Source: Nitrospirales bacterium
GTDB taxonomy: Bacteria > Nitrospirota > Nitrospiria > Nitrospirales > UBA8639
Direction of reading: 5' to 3'
DNA length: 64,000 bases
Assembly: GCA_031315915.1 (NCBI GenBank)
Contig: JALDRK010000012.1
Location: forward strand, 1 to 64,000
Part shown: positions 1-9,975 of the stretch, piece by piece
How the letters are laid out: every line of letters begins with the position of its first letter
How positions within the stretch are numbered: the stretch's first letter is position 1
Position numbers and translations under genes: made by a program
Notes under the pieces: generated by a model
Database searches by the model: none
The model's input: the letters and a program-made list of their open reading frames with translations, nothing else
What the model was told of the DNA's origin: nothing

Positions 1-1029
1 CAATACCTGCTTCGCCGACACGCTCGTCATACAACGATGATCAATCGGACACGATCGAATAAAACAGGGAGCACAGCGCACAGGCGACCGAACCACTGCA
101 TGAGCCTGCCCAACCGGCCCTGTGGCTTCAGGGTCCGTTGAACCGAAAATCGCGACCACCGGCACCCCCAAAGCCTGAGCTAGATGCATGGGCCCGGTGT
201 CATTGGTCAGGAATATAGCACATCGTTTGACCACAGCCATCAACTCACGGATGGACGTTTGCCCCGACAACACTATTGAATGGCCTCCAAGGCTTCTACC
301 GATCACTCGTCCCAGGTCCTCCTCACCGCTACCGCCGACAATCACACATCGAGGTTGCTGTCCTTTCCGAGCCCCCTTTCGTAAATCACCGAGAAGGCTA
401 TTCGCTACCTCCGCAAACCGCTCCGGCAACCAACGTTTTGCCGACCCATAGATGGACCCTGGGTTGATACCCACAAGCATCTCTTCAGGAGTATCAAACA
501 CCTTCGGAAATTTAATTGCAGCGTGCGCTTCCTCTTCAAACCGGATGGCCAAAGACGGTGTGCGGTCCACAGATTCACAAGCAAACGCCTGAGCAACAAT
601 CTTCCGATAATACTGCATATGGTGAAAGGAGCCAGGACCGGGCACAGCAATCGGTTGGGTCAGGAGATAGCGTCTTCCATCCGTAGCATAACCAACTCGA
701 CGAGGAATTCCAGCTCCCCAGGCGATGCAGGCCGCCTCAAAGGCATTTTGAAACAACACCGCCATATCAAATTTCAGGGATTTGACAAAAAACGTTAATT
801 TCCACAGACCGATCATCCCGTGATGTTCACTCCGCCAATGATAGTTCAAGACTTGGTCAACGGCAGGATGGGCGCGAAATAACTCTCCGATACCCGGTCT
901 GGCCAGAATGGCCAGCTTGGCAGAAGGAAACCGGTCACGAAGATCCCGAAGCGCGGGTTCACACAGCACGGCATCCCCGATCCAATTCGGGACGCGAATC
1001 AGGATGGAACTCGGACAGGATAAACTCAG
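1..1029 (-). CDS. waaF: ADP-heptose:LPS heptosyltransferase II (GT9), 3' end outside window
   Basis: Transfers a second L-glycero-D-manno-heptose onto the LPS inner core in the cytoplasm. The N-terminus shows the heptosyltransferase motif RVPNWIGDAV and the C-terminal half shows LTNDTGPMHLA followed by VVAIFGSTDP, both diagnostic of WaaF-type GT9 enzymes. The frame stays open to base 1, so the C-terminus is missing. No ATG, GTG or TTG lies in frame upstream of the conserved WIGD motif. An in-frame TGA stands about 18 nt upstream of position 1029. A CTG at 1029-1027, preceded by GGAG at about 8 nt, is the best start. It is the last visible gene of the lipid A/core operon, 33 nt after lpxK. Confidence 0.85.
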   Translation of the reverse strand, partial: MSLSCPSSILIRVPNWIGDAVLCEPALRDLRDRFPSAKLAILARPGIGELFRAHPAVDQVLNYHWRSEHHGMIGLWKLTFFVKSLKFDMAVLFQNAFEAACIAWGAGIPRRVGYATDGRRYLLTQPIAVPGPGSFHHMQYYRKIVAQAFACESVDRTPSLAIRFEEEAHAAIKFPKVFDTPEEMLVGINPGSIYGSAKRWLPERFAEVANSLLGDLRKGARKGQQPRCVIVGGSGEEDLGRVIGRSLGGHSIVLSGQTSIRELMAVVKRCAIFLTNDTGPMHLAQALGVPVVAIFGSTDPEATGPVGQAHAVVRSPVRCAPCFIRSCPIDHRCMTSVSAKQVL

Positions 1030-1062
1030 GGTATCTTCTCCTTCAAAACCTCAAGAGGGGCT

Positions 1063-2175
1063 TCAGCCTTTCAGCCTGGCTGGAAATCTCGAAAGAATGT
1101 TCGTAATTTCATCCTCCCCTTGACACAACTGGACATCCAAAGTCACCGCCCAAATGGAATCATCAGGCCTTACCCACTCTCTAATTTTTACGGCATCTTT
1201 TTCCGTTGTCAGGGCGCAAGAGATATGCTTATCCTTCATGATTTTTCGAATATCGTCCATATCCTTGGCTGAATAAGAAAAATGGTCCTGAAATCGAATT
1301 TCCTCGACCACCTCTATGTCCAACGATTTCAGATCATCAAGGAACGCTTCCCCATTTCCAATCCCACTAAATGCCAGCACGGATTGTTTCTGAAACATAG
1401 CCATAGCCTGTTGGATCCCCTTTCCAAGGTGCCGACATGAAGATAACCGAAATTTTACCGAAATCGGTCTCACGGCCAAGCCAAGAGTATCCTCCAACTT
1501 TTTAAGTATGGGCACCGAGTGTAGTTCGCCTTCAATTCTCGTCAATACGATGGAAGTGGCATCCCGTAATGAATGGAGGGATTCTCTGAGGCGGCCGGCG
1601 GGAAATACCCGTTTGATGCCTTCGTGGTCTCCGGCATCCAACAGGACAAAATCCAAATCCCGGTAGAGATGAAGATGTTGAAAACCATCATCTAAAATAA
1701 AACAATCGCAGGCACACCTTGTATTCACCCAACGTCCCAATTCGTACCGGTCATTCCCAACTGCCACAATAGCCCATGGACATTTTTGGGCAATGAGAAA
1801 CGGTTCATCTCCTGACAGTTGCCAGGAAGTCTGCAGGCGTTGACCGTCAGAAACAATCAAATACTCGGAGGAAAGACTGCGACCGTACCCTCGGCTGAGG
1901 ATGGCTACCTTACGTCCGGCTTCGTGGAGGCGATGAGCCAACCAGATTACAAAGGGAGTTTTGCCAGTCCCTCCGATGGTGACATTTCCCACACTTATGA
2001 CAAGTTGAGGCAACCGGTGTCGAGTAAACCATCCCCGCCGATAGGCCGTTCGCCGAAAGGCCGTGCATACCCGCACGGGCACCGCAAAGACCCGTAATAT
2101 CCACGGACAATACAGGTTCAACCAATTCCATACCTGCACACTAAAAGAGATTCGAAAGTGAGAATGTGTGGCCAC
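1063..2175 (-). CDS. lpxK: tetraacyldisaccharide 4'-kinase
   Basis: Phosphorylates the 4' position of the lipid A disaccharide at the inner membrane. The 370-residue protein has the family P-loop SVGNVTIGGTGKTP at about residue 60 and the downstream LDDGFQH motif with DFVLLDAG, which are typical of LpxK. A hydrophobic N-terminal stretch near residues 15-35 fits its membrane association. The ORF begins with GTG at 2175 and no strong Shine-Dalgarno is seen, so the exact start is uncertain. It sits between waaA and waaF, as expected for a lipid A/core operon. Confidence 0.92.
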   Translation of the reverse strand: MATHSHFRISFSVQVWNWLNLYCPWILRVFAVPVRVCTAFRRTAYRRGWFTRHRLPQLVISVGNVTIGGTGKTPFVIWLAHRLHEAGRKVAILSRGYGRSLSSEYLIVSDGQRLQTSWQLSGDEPFLIAQKCPWAIVAVGNDRYELGRWVNTRCACDCFILDDGFQHLHLYRDLDFVLLDAGDHEGIKRVFPAGRLRESLHSLRDATSIVLTRIEGELHSVPILKKLEDTLGLAVRPISVKFRLSSCRHLGKGIQQAMAMFQKQSVLAFSGIGNGEAFLDDLKSLDIEVVEEIRFQDHFSYSAKDMDDIRKIMKDKHISCALTTEKDAVKIREWVRPDDSIWAVTLDVQLCQGEDEITNILSRFPARLKG

Positions 2176-2219
2176 AATAAGAGAGGGACTTAATAATTCT
2201 GACCTTCACGCAGGCGGTA

Positions 2220-3584
2220 TCATTTCACCAATGATTGAGAAGCCACAGATACAGTCTGGCTAGACTTCTCCCGATTATCCGAAGATGCATAACAGCGGTC
2301 CACCATTTCACGAATTTTTTGAAGATTCACGTGAACGACTCCCCGACCCTGCCGCACGGCGTCAAAAGCCCGCCGGCCCATTTCTTCGGTGTTTTGCGGA
2401 TCAGCCAACAGATTCTTCATCTCGTCAGCCAACGCCCGACTGTCCTGAACCTGAATTCCGCCACCTTGCTTCACCAACAACATGGCAAAATCCCGGCAAT
2501 GATCGGTGTACGGCCCGAAGAGAACCGGTCGGCCCCATTGTGCAGGTTCCAGCACATTATGTCCTCCTACCGGCACCAAAGTCCCGCCGACAAAACCGGC
2601 CACGGCCAATCGGTAGACGCCGGCCAGTTCGCCACGTGTATCTAAAAGAATGATGCGGTTCCCCTGAATATGAGCAAGGGGTTCCTTTAAAGTCGGTATC
2701 AAACTACGCCGAATACAAGGAATCCCATAACCACGAATAACTTGTTCGATATGAGACGTTCGTTCAATGTGCCTCGGGGCCAGCAGCAACACCAGCCTGG
2801 GATGAGCAGGAAGAATGGCCTGGTAGGCTTCTAAGATATCCCCCTCCTCGTGTTCATGCGTGCTTCCTGCGACCCAAAGTATTTCTCCCGGCTGTATCCC
2901 TAAAGCTTCTCGAGAAAGAAGAGAACCTGATTCTGATGAATACGATTCCGGCATTTGGTCAAATTTCATATTCCCGGTTACCTGCACTATTTCTCCAGAC
3001 GCTCCTAACTCCAGCATCCGTTTCCTATCACGCTCAGTTTGTACGAGAGCCAAATCCAAACATTCCAATACGCGTCGTATGAACGGACGGACAAACCGGT
3101 AGCGGGAATATGACCGGGATGAAATTCGGCCATTCACCAGGCAGATAGGGACATGATTCCGATGAAGCCGTCGAAGCAAATTTGGCCAAAATTCCGATTC
3201 CACCAGAATATATAAAAAGGGATTCAGCTCGCGGACAAATCGATTCACGACCCAAGGAAAGTCCAACGGGGCATAGCAATGTTTGGCAAGACCTCCTAGA
3301 TGTGCTGAAACCACTTCTTTCCCAGTCTCCGTAATCGTGGAAACCACAAGCGTCCCCTGGGGCCAAGTCTCTTTTAAGACGCGTAGAAGGGGAATCACCG
3401 CTGTGGTTTCACCCAATGAAACGGCATGAACCCATATGACAGGTTGGGAAAGCTGACGACAGGCAGGGTCAAGAATACCTAATCTGGGCTTCAGACCGCG
3501 CTGAAGGCGTTTTTTTACAAGAAGGAGCCCTGCGATAATCGGGAAGGCCAGATGAAGCAATCCATTGTAGATCCAATAATACAT
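2220..3584 (-). CDS. waaA: 3-deoxy-D-manno-octulosonic acid transferase (Kdo transferase)
   Basis: Adds Kdo residues to lipid IVA at the cytoplasmic face of the inner membrane. The 454-residue length is close to the usual 420-440. An N-terminal membrane anchor (YNGLLHLAFPIIAGLLL) is followed by the WVHAVSLGE motif, ESEFWPNLL in the acceptor domain, NGRISSRS, and the C-terminal donor site GGTLVPVGGHNVLEPA, all hallmarks of WaaA. It starts at an ATG 24 nt after the restored end of the DUF374 gene and precedes lpxK, so it is co-transcribed with lipid A genes. The C-terminal tail beyond about residue 425 is low complexity. Confidence 0.95.
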   Translation of the reverse strand: MYYWIYNGLLHLAFPIIAGLLLVKKRLQRGLKPRLGILDPACRQLSQPVIWVHAVSLGETTAVIPLLRVLKETWPQGTLVVSTITETGKEVVSAHLGGLAKHCYAPLDFPWVVNRFVRELNPFLYILVESEFWPNLLRRLHRNHVPICLVNGRISSRSYSRYRFVRPFIRRVLECLDLALVQTERDRKRMLELGASGEIVQVTGNMKFDQMPESYSSESGSLLSREALGIQPGEILWVAGSTHEHEEGDILEAYQAILPAHPRLVLLLAPRHIERTSHIEQVIRGYGIPCIRRSLIPTLKEPLAHIQGNRIILLDTRGELAGVYRLAVAGFVGGTLVPVGGHNVLEPAQWGRPVLFGPYTDHCRDFAMLLVKQGGGIQVQDSRALADEMKNLLADPQNTEEMGRRAFDAVRQGRGVVHVNLQKIREMVDRCYASSDNREKSSQTVSVASQSLVK

Positions 3585-3608
3585 GAGATAGGTTAACCAA
3601 CAAAACGG

Positions 3609-4309
3609 TCATTCCCGGACGGCATCGGCCTGATGATACTCTCGAATGGGATCGGACCGCATCACGGCAAGGTCTGCATTCTTTGTCATCCGGTTTAATT
3701 GTTTTTCGAGTATGAGACCCTGCGTCACCAGATTTTCTCTTGTTCCCTGTCGCATGACGATGACAGGCTCCCCCCAAACAAAGAGCCCCCGGCACCCAGG
3801 ATACGGAATTTGCAATTGATCCCAGCTTGAAAAGACTTTTTTTTTGAGGAGGCAAACGTCAACGGCACAATTGGAAATCCCGTCATTTTTGCCACATAGA
3901 GCACACCCTGTTGCACCCGACAGGCCGGACCCTTCGGACCATCAGGAGTCACAACGAGATCACCTCCGCTTTGTCCTTCACGGATTAATTGACGAAGGGC
4001 TTGAACGCCTCCACGGGTCGTCGATCCGCGAACGGCTCCAAACCCAAAAGATTTCATGATTCGGGCCATAAGCTCTCCATCCCGGTGTTGGCTGATGAGG
4101 ATCGAGGCACACGATCCCCGATAGGCCAGGGGCATCATCACTTGCCGGCCATGCCAAAACGCAATAATGATTCGTTGACCCTGACGATACAAATCATCCA
4201 CCCTCGACTCCCCTACGGTAAATAGCCGCATACTTTTTCCAAATAACCGAATCGCTCCCGCCGCTACAGGAGGGAGAACGGAACGCTTCAACCAATCGGC
4301 AATCGCCAT
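3609..4309 (-). CDS. DUF374 lysophospholipid acyltransferase-like protein, frameshifted in A9 run
   Basis: A small membrane-associated protein of the DUF374 family, related to LPLAT-type acyltransferases and often found beside waaA/msbA. Motifs AFWHGRQVMMPL, ISQHRDGELM and TPDGPKGP are present. The frame breaks at a run of nine A on the minus strand (3837-3845). Before it the protein reads FASSKKK; after it the expected continuation (SSWDQLQIPYP, GLFVWGEPV) is found only in the next frame, ending at 3609. One extra A would restore a protein of about 234 residues. I take ATG 4309 (MAIADWLKR), just past the restored msbA stop; ATG 4345 is also in frame. Either an assembly error or a slippery tract. 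Confidence 0.75.
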
Positions 4310-4322
4310 AAAGACCTTACAT

Positions 4323-6073
4323 TCAGGAAGTCGGAAGCGGCTCAAATTGAGCTAATTGAAATTGAGTATGATACAGCTTGGTATAGAGTCCTCCTCGCTG
4401 CAGCAATTCACCATGGGTTCCGGTCTCCTGAACCGTGCCCTTGGCCATCACCACAATCCGATCGGCATGCTGGACTGTCGACAATCGATGGGCAATGACC
4501 AACGTGGTTCGCCCTTCATCAGATTGGCCAGGGCCTGTTGTACCAGTTTTTCCGATTCTGAATCCAAAGCAGAGGTGGCTTCATCCAATATAAGAATCGG
4601 AGGATCACGCAGGATAGCTCGTGCGATGGCCAATCGTTGTCGTTGACCACCGGACAGTTTCAATCCGTTTTCTCCAATCAACGTATTCAGCCCATTGGGC
4701 AAACGATCGATAAACTCCCAGGCAAAGGCCGCTTGAGATGCGGCAATAATGTCCTCTTCCGTGGCATCCGGACGCCCATAGGCAATATTGTTTCCAATCG
4801 AATCATCAAACAGAACCGTCTCCTGGGAGACAATGCCAATTTGCCTTCTGAGAGAAGCTCGGTCCACCGTTCGAATGTCCACGCCGTCGATTTTCACCGT
4901 TCCCTCTGCCGGTCGATAAAAACGAGGGACTAAACTCACCAGAGTGGATTTCCCGCTTCCACTGGCTCCGACAAAGGCGACAACTTCACCTGCCCGGATC
5001 ACCAAGTTTAAATGTTTTAAAGCCGGTTCGTGGGCTTCGTCATAAAAAAAAGTCACATTGTCAAATTCCAGAGTGTGAGTGATGGGCCGCAGAGTCGCTT
5101 TCCCTTCGTCCTTGGCCAGCTCACTATCCAAATCCAATACCGAAAAAACACGTTGGGCCCCTGCCAGCGCTCGCTGAACGGATTCGTTGGCACCAGACAT
5201 TTTCCGTATGGGAGCATACGCCATAAACATGGCTGTGAGAAATGAAAAAAACTCTCCAGGTTTCATCTCTCCGTCGATAACCAATCCGCCACCAAACCAG
5301 ATAATGATCAATACCCCGCACACTCCAATGATTTCCAAAATGGGTGAAGCCATCGCCGCCGCCTGGGAAGATTTCACCTTGGCGAATCGATAGGCAACAT
5401 TGGTATCAGAAAAGCGCTTCAATTCTTGGTCTTCCTGCCCATAGGCCTTGACGATTTTAATCCCGGAAAACGCTTCTTTAAGCACGGACGCCATTCGGCC
5501 GACCGACTCTTGGCCTCGCTTGGACAATTTCCGAATACGCTTTCCAACCCGCATGAGCACCAGCCCTGAAAACGGCAACACCACAATCACGATAGTCGCC
5601 AATTGCCAATTTTGATAAAAGGCGACACCAAGCAGGGCCACAAACGTTAACCCTTGCTGGAAGATATCCTTCAAAACACTTGGGATCGCATTGGCCATTT
5701 CATTGACATCACTAATTACCCGGGCCACAAGCCGGCCTGAGGCATTGGCATCGTGAAATCGTATGGGCAAGCGAGTAATATGCACAAATAATTGTTGCCG
5801 GACATCGGCCACCAACCAATGTCCAACATAACTCATCAAATAACCTTGGCCATAGGCAAACGCCCCTTTCAATAATGCCACTGCCAACACGGCCAGCGGC
5901 AGAAGAAAAAGCAATTCTCGGTTACGTTCGATAAAAATCTCGTCTAACACGGGTTGAACCAACCAGGCATACACGGCCGACAACCCTGCCACCCCGGCCG
6001 AACAGACAAACGCACCAACCAATCTGAGCCGATAGTCTCGAAGATAGGTCAGAATTCGTAAAAACGTCTTCAT
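4323..6073 (-). CDS. msbA: lipid A export ATP-binding/permease protein MsbA, frameshifted near C-terminus
   Basis: ABC exporter half-transporter that flips lipid A-core across the inner membrane. The N-terminal membrane domain is followed by Walker [10 protein letters not shown], signature LSGGQRQR and Walker [12 protein letters not shown]. The uninterrupted frame ends at 4448 (541 residues) with a nonsense tail after LANLMKG. The next frame continues with [13 protein letters not shown], the H-loop region, and runs to a TGA at 4323-4325. One missing base, probably G in the run at 4512-4514, restores a normal-length protein of about 583 residues. As written, the ORF loses the H-loop histidine and would be inactive; since msbA is normally essential, an assembly indel is likely. 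It overlaps lpxB by ATGA. Confidence 0.88.
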
Positions 6074-7203
6074 GGGGAAAGATCTGCCAGTATCACTTCT
6101 GCGGCCCGCCGGGAAGCTCCAGGTCCGCCAAACGAAGTCCGAATAGCGCGCAATTCTTTTTTCATGCTTTCAACGCGATCGGGATTTTCTAAAATGGCAA
6201 GAACCGCACGCGAAATGTTCTGCGGTGTCATCCGGTGTTGGATCAACTCCGGCACCACCTCCCGCCCTGCCACTATGTTGACTAACCCGATGAAATTTAT
6301 TGTAACCAGACATTTGGCTATTAGATAGGTCAAAAACGACACTCGGTACACGATAACCATCGGTGTACCGATTAACGCCGCCTGAAGAGTGGCCGTTCCA
6401 GATGCGATCAATAAACAATCAGACGCCGCCATCACTTCGTTCGAATGTCCTTTGATAACCCGAACCGGAAAATCTGACTTTTGCAGGATTTCTTGAATGA
6501 CCAGATCCGGCAGGTTGGGGGCTTGAGCCAAGAGGATGGATAATTTTCCTACACGAGAGGCAATCAATTTGAGACTTTCCAACAACGATGGCAGGATCTC
6601 CCGAATCTCCCGCTGACGACTCCCTGGCAAGAGGCCAAGAACCAGCGCATCGGATGCCACACCCAGAGCCTTTCGCTCGGCAGATCGATTAGAGGTAATT
6701 GGTATCTCATCCAGAAGTGGATGTCCCACAAAGGTGCAGGGTACGCCTGCCTTCTGGAAAAACGGTTCTTCGAAGGGCAAAATGGCCAGAACCCGCTTGA
6801 CCACCCGGCGAAGGAGCGTCATACGACGACGTCCCCATGCCCACAGTTGTGGTGCGATATAATAATACATTCGGTCGGACAGGTGATTGACCGATTTAGC
6901 CAATCGAAGATTTAACCCCGGACTATCAATAAGCACAATGGCATCAAACGATTCCGTGCGGATATATGCCGAGAGCGCACGGAGAGTCTTCCATCCGGTT
7001 AGCAACTGTCGAACCCCCGGGACCCCAATCGCATCTACCCGATTAATATGCGGTACCAATCGCACGCCAGCCCGAACCATATGTTCCCCTCCTACCCCGA
7101 ACAATTCAATATCGGGAGCGAGGTCCTTCAATGCCCTGGCCAGCTTCCCCCCATGAAGGTCCCCCGATGCTTCTCCGGACACGAGAAAAATACGGGCCAT
7201 CAC
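6070..7203 (-). CDS. lpxB: lipid-A-disaccharide synthase
   Basis: Condenses UDP-2,3-diacylglucosamine with lipid X to give the lipid A disaccharide at the membrane surface (GT19). The 377-residue protein begins with ARIFLVSGEASGDLHGG, the family N-terminal signature, and carries FGVGGEHM, IDSPGLNLRLA, YYIAPQLWAWG and the donor-binding LLPGSRQREI and ASGTATLQAAL. It is full length. The stop overlaps the msbA start (ATGA), implying translational coupling. Confidence 0.96.
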   Translation of the reverse strand: MMARIFLVSGEASGDLHGGKLARALKDLAPDIELFGVGGEHMVRAGVRLVPHINRVDAIGVPGVRQLLTGWKTLRALSAYIRTESFDAIVLIDSPGLNLRLAKSVNHLSDRMYYYIAPQLWAWGRRRMTLLRRVVKRVLAILPFEEPFFQKAGVPCTFVGHPLLDEIPITSNRSAERKALGVASDALVLGLLPGSRQREIREILPSLLESLKLIASRVGKLSILLAQAPNLPDLVIQEILQKSDFPVRVIKGHSNEVMAASDCLLIASGTATLQAALIGTPMVIVYRVSFLTYLIAKCLVTINFIGLVNIVAGREVVPELIQHRMTPQNISRAVLAILENPDRVESMKKELRAIRTSFGGPGASRRAAEVILADLSP

Positions 7204-7234
7204 ACGAGGCCAAAGACCGTGGTCATTCGAACCC

Positions 7235-8197
7235 TCATGCGTGTAGATGACCCGGTTCCATATGTTGTTGAATTAAGGACCCGACGGTGTTGGCGACCCG
7301 CAACGCTTCCACTCCTTCCTCCCCGGTCACCCCTTGCGCTCCGTTTACTCCCTGGATAGTTTGAGTAAAACATGTGAGTTCTCGGGTGAGGGCATCACCC
7401 TCGGGAGCTTTCACCTGCTGAAATTCTATCTCTGTCATCTTGTCATGGACTTTTTTTCGTGAATTCACTACCGCTTCTTTGGCCCCAAAATCTACAGAAA
7501 TATACCGGTCGGTTTGAAAAATTCTCAATTTTCGCAAACGTCCGGTGGAGATGCGACTTGCGGTTAAGGTCGCGACACAGCCTTGTTCAAATACTATCCT
7601 CACATTAGCCACATCCGGAAAATCCGTGAGTACCGGCAAGCCCCTGGCCTCTATTTCCCGGATCCGTCCCAATCCCAAAGACAACAGGATATCTAAATCA
7701 TGAATCATCAAATCCCGCACCACATCCACATCAATACCTCGTGGTTGAAACGGACTTAACCGGTGACATTCAATAAATCCAGGGGAATCGATCAGTGGGC
7801 GAATCACCTCAATGATGGGATTGAATCGTTCCACATGTCCCACATGCAGAATTTTCCCAACGGATCGGGCTAAGGTCACGAGCTGTTCCCCTTCGTCCAC
7901 CTGACGCGTGATAGGCTTTTCCACAAGCACATGGCACCCACCGCGCAGACAAGCAGCGGCTACGGCAAAATGACTTGAGGTCGGAACAGCCACACTCACG
8001 GCATCCACCAAAGGTATCAGCAACTCCAGAGTCGATAAAAATGGCACGCCTCGTTCCTCAGCGATCTTTTTTCCACGGCATTCATCGAGATCACAGACTC
8101 CTCTTAAGGACACACCAGGTATGCCAGCGTAAATTCGTGCATGGTGTTGCCCAAGATGACCAACCCCAATCACTCCAATTCGTAGAGGAGTTTTCAT
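7235..8197 (-). CDS. Gfo/Idh/MocA-family NAD(P)-dependent oxidoreductase
   Basis: A sugar oxidoreductase with an N-terminal Rossmann fold (RIGVIGVGHLGQHHARIY) and the family EKPI motif (HVLVEKPITRQ), followed by the substrate domain with RDLMIHDLDILLSL. Length 320 is typical. It sits inside the lipid A operon between lpxI and lpxB. In some bacteria a member of this family, GnnA, oxidises UDP-GlcNAc so that GnnB can make the 3-amino sugar used in amide-linked lipid A. No GnnB-type aminotransferase is adjacent here, so that role is only a hypothesis. The 31-nt gap to lpxB supports co-transcription. Confidence 0.85.
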   Translation of the reverse strand: MKTPLRIGVIGVGHLGQHHARIYAGIPGVSLRGVCDLDECRGKKIAEERGVPFLSTLELLIPLVDAVSVAVPTSSHFAVAAACLRGGCHVLVEKPITRQVDEGEQLVTLARSVGKILHVGHVERFNPIIEVIRPLIDSPGFIECHRLSPFQPRGIDVDVVRDLMIHDLDILLSLGLGRIREIEARGLPVLTDFPDVANVRIVFEQGCVATLTASRISTGRLRKLRIFQTDRYISVDFGAKEAVVNSRKKVHDKMTEIEFQQVKAPEGDALTRELTCFTQTIQGVNGAQGVTGEEGVEALRVANTVGSLIQQHMEPGHLHA

Positions 8198-8264
8198 GCT
8201 TAGGAAGGAAGTTCCACCTTAGGTTAACGACAGGCCGCGAAAGCACACGGAAAGGATCACGAAT

Positions 8265-9119
8265 TCACACTTTCAGGATTGAGGAACAATCGGGTAAAAC
8301 ACCCAAAATGGCGATATTAGCCTGTCGCGCTCTTTCCATAAGTTGCCCTCGATCCAAAAGAACGGTCCGACCTGCCTCCACAGCAAGAGCGGTTGCATGA
8401 ACGTTCACCATATGGTCAATGGTACGAGGTCCAACTGCAGGTAAATCAAACCGGAGGTCCTGATGAGGTTTGGTGCGTTTCACCACCACAGCGCCTTTTC
8501 CGGCTAACTTTCCTCCACGGAGGATCGCCTCATCGGTCCCTTCAACGGCCTCAACGGCCACCACCACTTGGTCCTTTATCACCACACACTGACCAATATC
8601 CAATGGACCGATGGTTTCAAGGATTTTCCATCCATACGTGATGTCTTCTTTTTCTTTTTGGGAAGGCTCTCGCTGAGATAACACACCCGTATCCGCCAGA
8701 ATCCCCTGCAAGCCAAAGGTAGACTCCCGAATCCTAATCCCTTCTTTCTCCAACTCTCCAGCAATCGCGCGAAGAATGGCATCATCTTTCCACTGTTTAA
8801 TTCGACTGAGAATGGCGAGGGCCCGAAGATCCGGTCTGAGAGTGGTAAAAACGCGGGTTTTACTGACTCCGCCCAACATCACGGCCTGATGAATACCGTC
8901 TTGCTGAAACGCGCGTAGAACCTTGGTAAATTGTCCTACCTTGAGCCAGTGAATCGTATCGACATGAGACTCCAGCTCTGGAAGGGTTTCACCTATATGG
9001 GCAATTGCAGAAACCCAGTATCCTAATCGCTTAACATTATCGGCAAATATAATCGGAAAACGTCCATTCCCGGCAATCAACCCAATCCGCTCTCCACGTT
9101 CACACATGGCTGTTTCCAA
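8265..9119 (-). CDS. lpxI: UDP-2,3-diacylglucosamine pyrophosphatase LpxI
   Basis: Hydrolyses UDP-2,3-diacylglucosamine to lipid X and UMP, the alternative to LpxH. The 284-residue protein has the DUF1009/LpxI pattern: N-terminal GLIAGNGRFPIIFA, the central VMLGGVSK, and the C-terminal catalytic domain with GLQGILADTGVLS, GTDEAILRGG and RFDLPAVGPRTI, which holds the conserved Asp. ATG at 9119 is used; an alternative ATG lies four codons in. It follows lpxA by 18 nt. Use of LpxI rather than LpxH is common in alphaproteobacteria and several other phyla. Confidence 0.93.
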   Translation of the reverse strand: METAMCERGERIGLIAGNGRFPIIFADNVKRLGYWVSAIAHIGETLPELESHVDTIHWLKVGQFTKVLRAFQQDGIHQAVMLGGVSKTRVFTTLRPDLRALAILSRIKQWKDDAILRAIAGELEKEGIRIRESTFGLQGILADTGVLSQREPSQKEKEDITYGWKILETIGPLDIGQCVVIKDQVVVAVEAVEGTDEAILRGGKLAGKGAVVVKRTKPHQDLRFDLPAVGPRTIDHMVNVHATALAVEAGRTVLLDRGQLMERARQANIAILGVLPDCSSILKV

Positions 9120-9137
9120 ATAAGGTCATTCCCTGCC

Positions 9138-9947
9138 CTACTCTTCCTCCTCATCCAGCTCTCGGCTGGAAACCTGACAAATTCCCCGCCGTGTGCTTTC
9201 CAAAAATGTCAGAAATGTCATCGCATCGGTACTTTCGCCAAATTGGTTTCTGGCGAGTTTAATGGCCTCCTGAAGACGATGGCCCTGACGGAAAACCAGA
9301 TCATACGTATCCTTGAGACAGGCTATCCGTTCACTGGAAAATCCATGGCGACGGAGGGCAATAGTATTCAACCCAAACATTTGCGCACGGTATCCCCCAG
9401 CAGCCCTGACAAAAGGGGGAACATCCCTGCCCAAGGCGGAACACCCACCCACCATGGCATATTCACCGATCCTCACATATTGATGAAGGCCGACCAACCC
9501 GCCAATGACGGCGTAATGACCAATGGTAATATGTCCGGCTAAATTCGCTGCATAGGCCATCACAATATGATTGCCTAAATCACAATCATGCGCGACATGC
9601 GTATAGGCCATAAGAAAATTATGCTGCCCGAGGCGGGTCACCCCTCCACCGAACAGTGTCCCGCGATTTATCGTGACATTTTCCCGAAAAATATTATGGT
9701 CTCCAATCACCAATTCCGTTGGCTCATCTTTATATTGAAGATGCTGGGGGGGCGTCCCAATGGAACTAAAGGGAAAAATACGGCATCGTCGTCCAATGGT
9801 TGTATGCCCCTCCACGTGAACATGGGCCACCAGTTCGGTTTGTGCGCCAATTTTGACATGTTCCCCAATCACACAATACGGCCCAACGATGACATCCTCA
9901 CCGATATCCGCTTTGGGATGGATGATTGCCGTGGAATGAATCTTCAT
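9138..9947 (-). CDS. lpxA: UDP-N-acetylglucosamine O-acyltransferase
   Basis: First lipid A enzyme; transfers a 3-hydroxyacyl chain from ACP to UDP-GlcNAc in the cytosol. The 269-residue protein has the left-handed beta-helix hexapeptide pattern from residue 1 (HSTAIIHPKADIGEDVIVGP), the GTPPQHLQYKDEPT segment, and AYTHVAHDCDLGNHI containing the catalytic His. The C-terminal helical domain is present. The 28-nt gap after fabZ and 18-nt gap before lpxI mark it as part of the operon. Confidence 0.96.
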   Translation of the reverse strand: MKIHSTAIIHPKADIGEDVIVGPYCVIGEHVKIGAQTELVAHVHVEGHTTIGRRCRIFPFSSIGTPPQHLQYKDEPTELVIGDHNIFRENVTINRGTLFGGGVTRLGQHNFLMAYTHVAHDCDLGNHIVMAYAANLAGHITIGHYAVIGGLVGLHQYVRIGEYAMVGGCSALGRDVPPFVRAAGGYRAQMFGLNTIALRRHGFSSERIACLKDTYDLVFRQGHRLQEAIKLARNQFGESTDAMTFLTFLESTRRGICQVSSRELDEEEE

Positions 9948-9975
9948 ATTGGCCTCACAAGGAATTAACCAAAAT

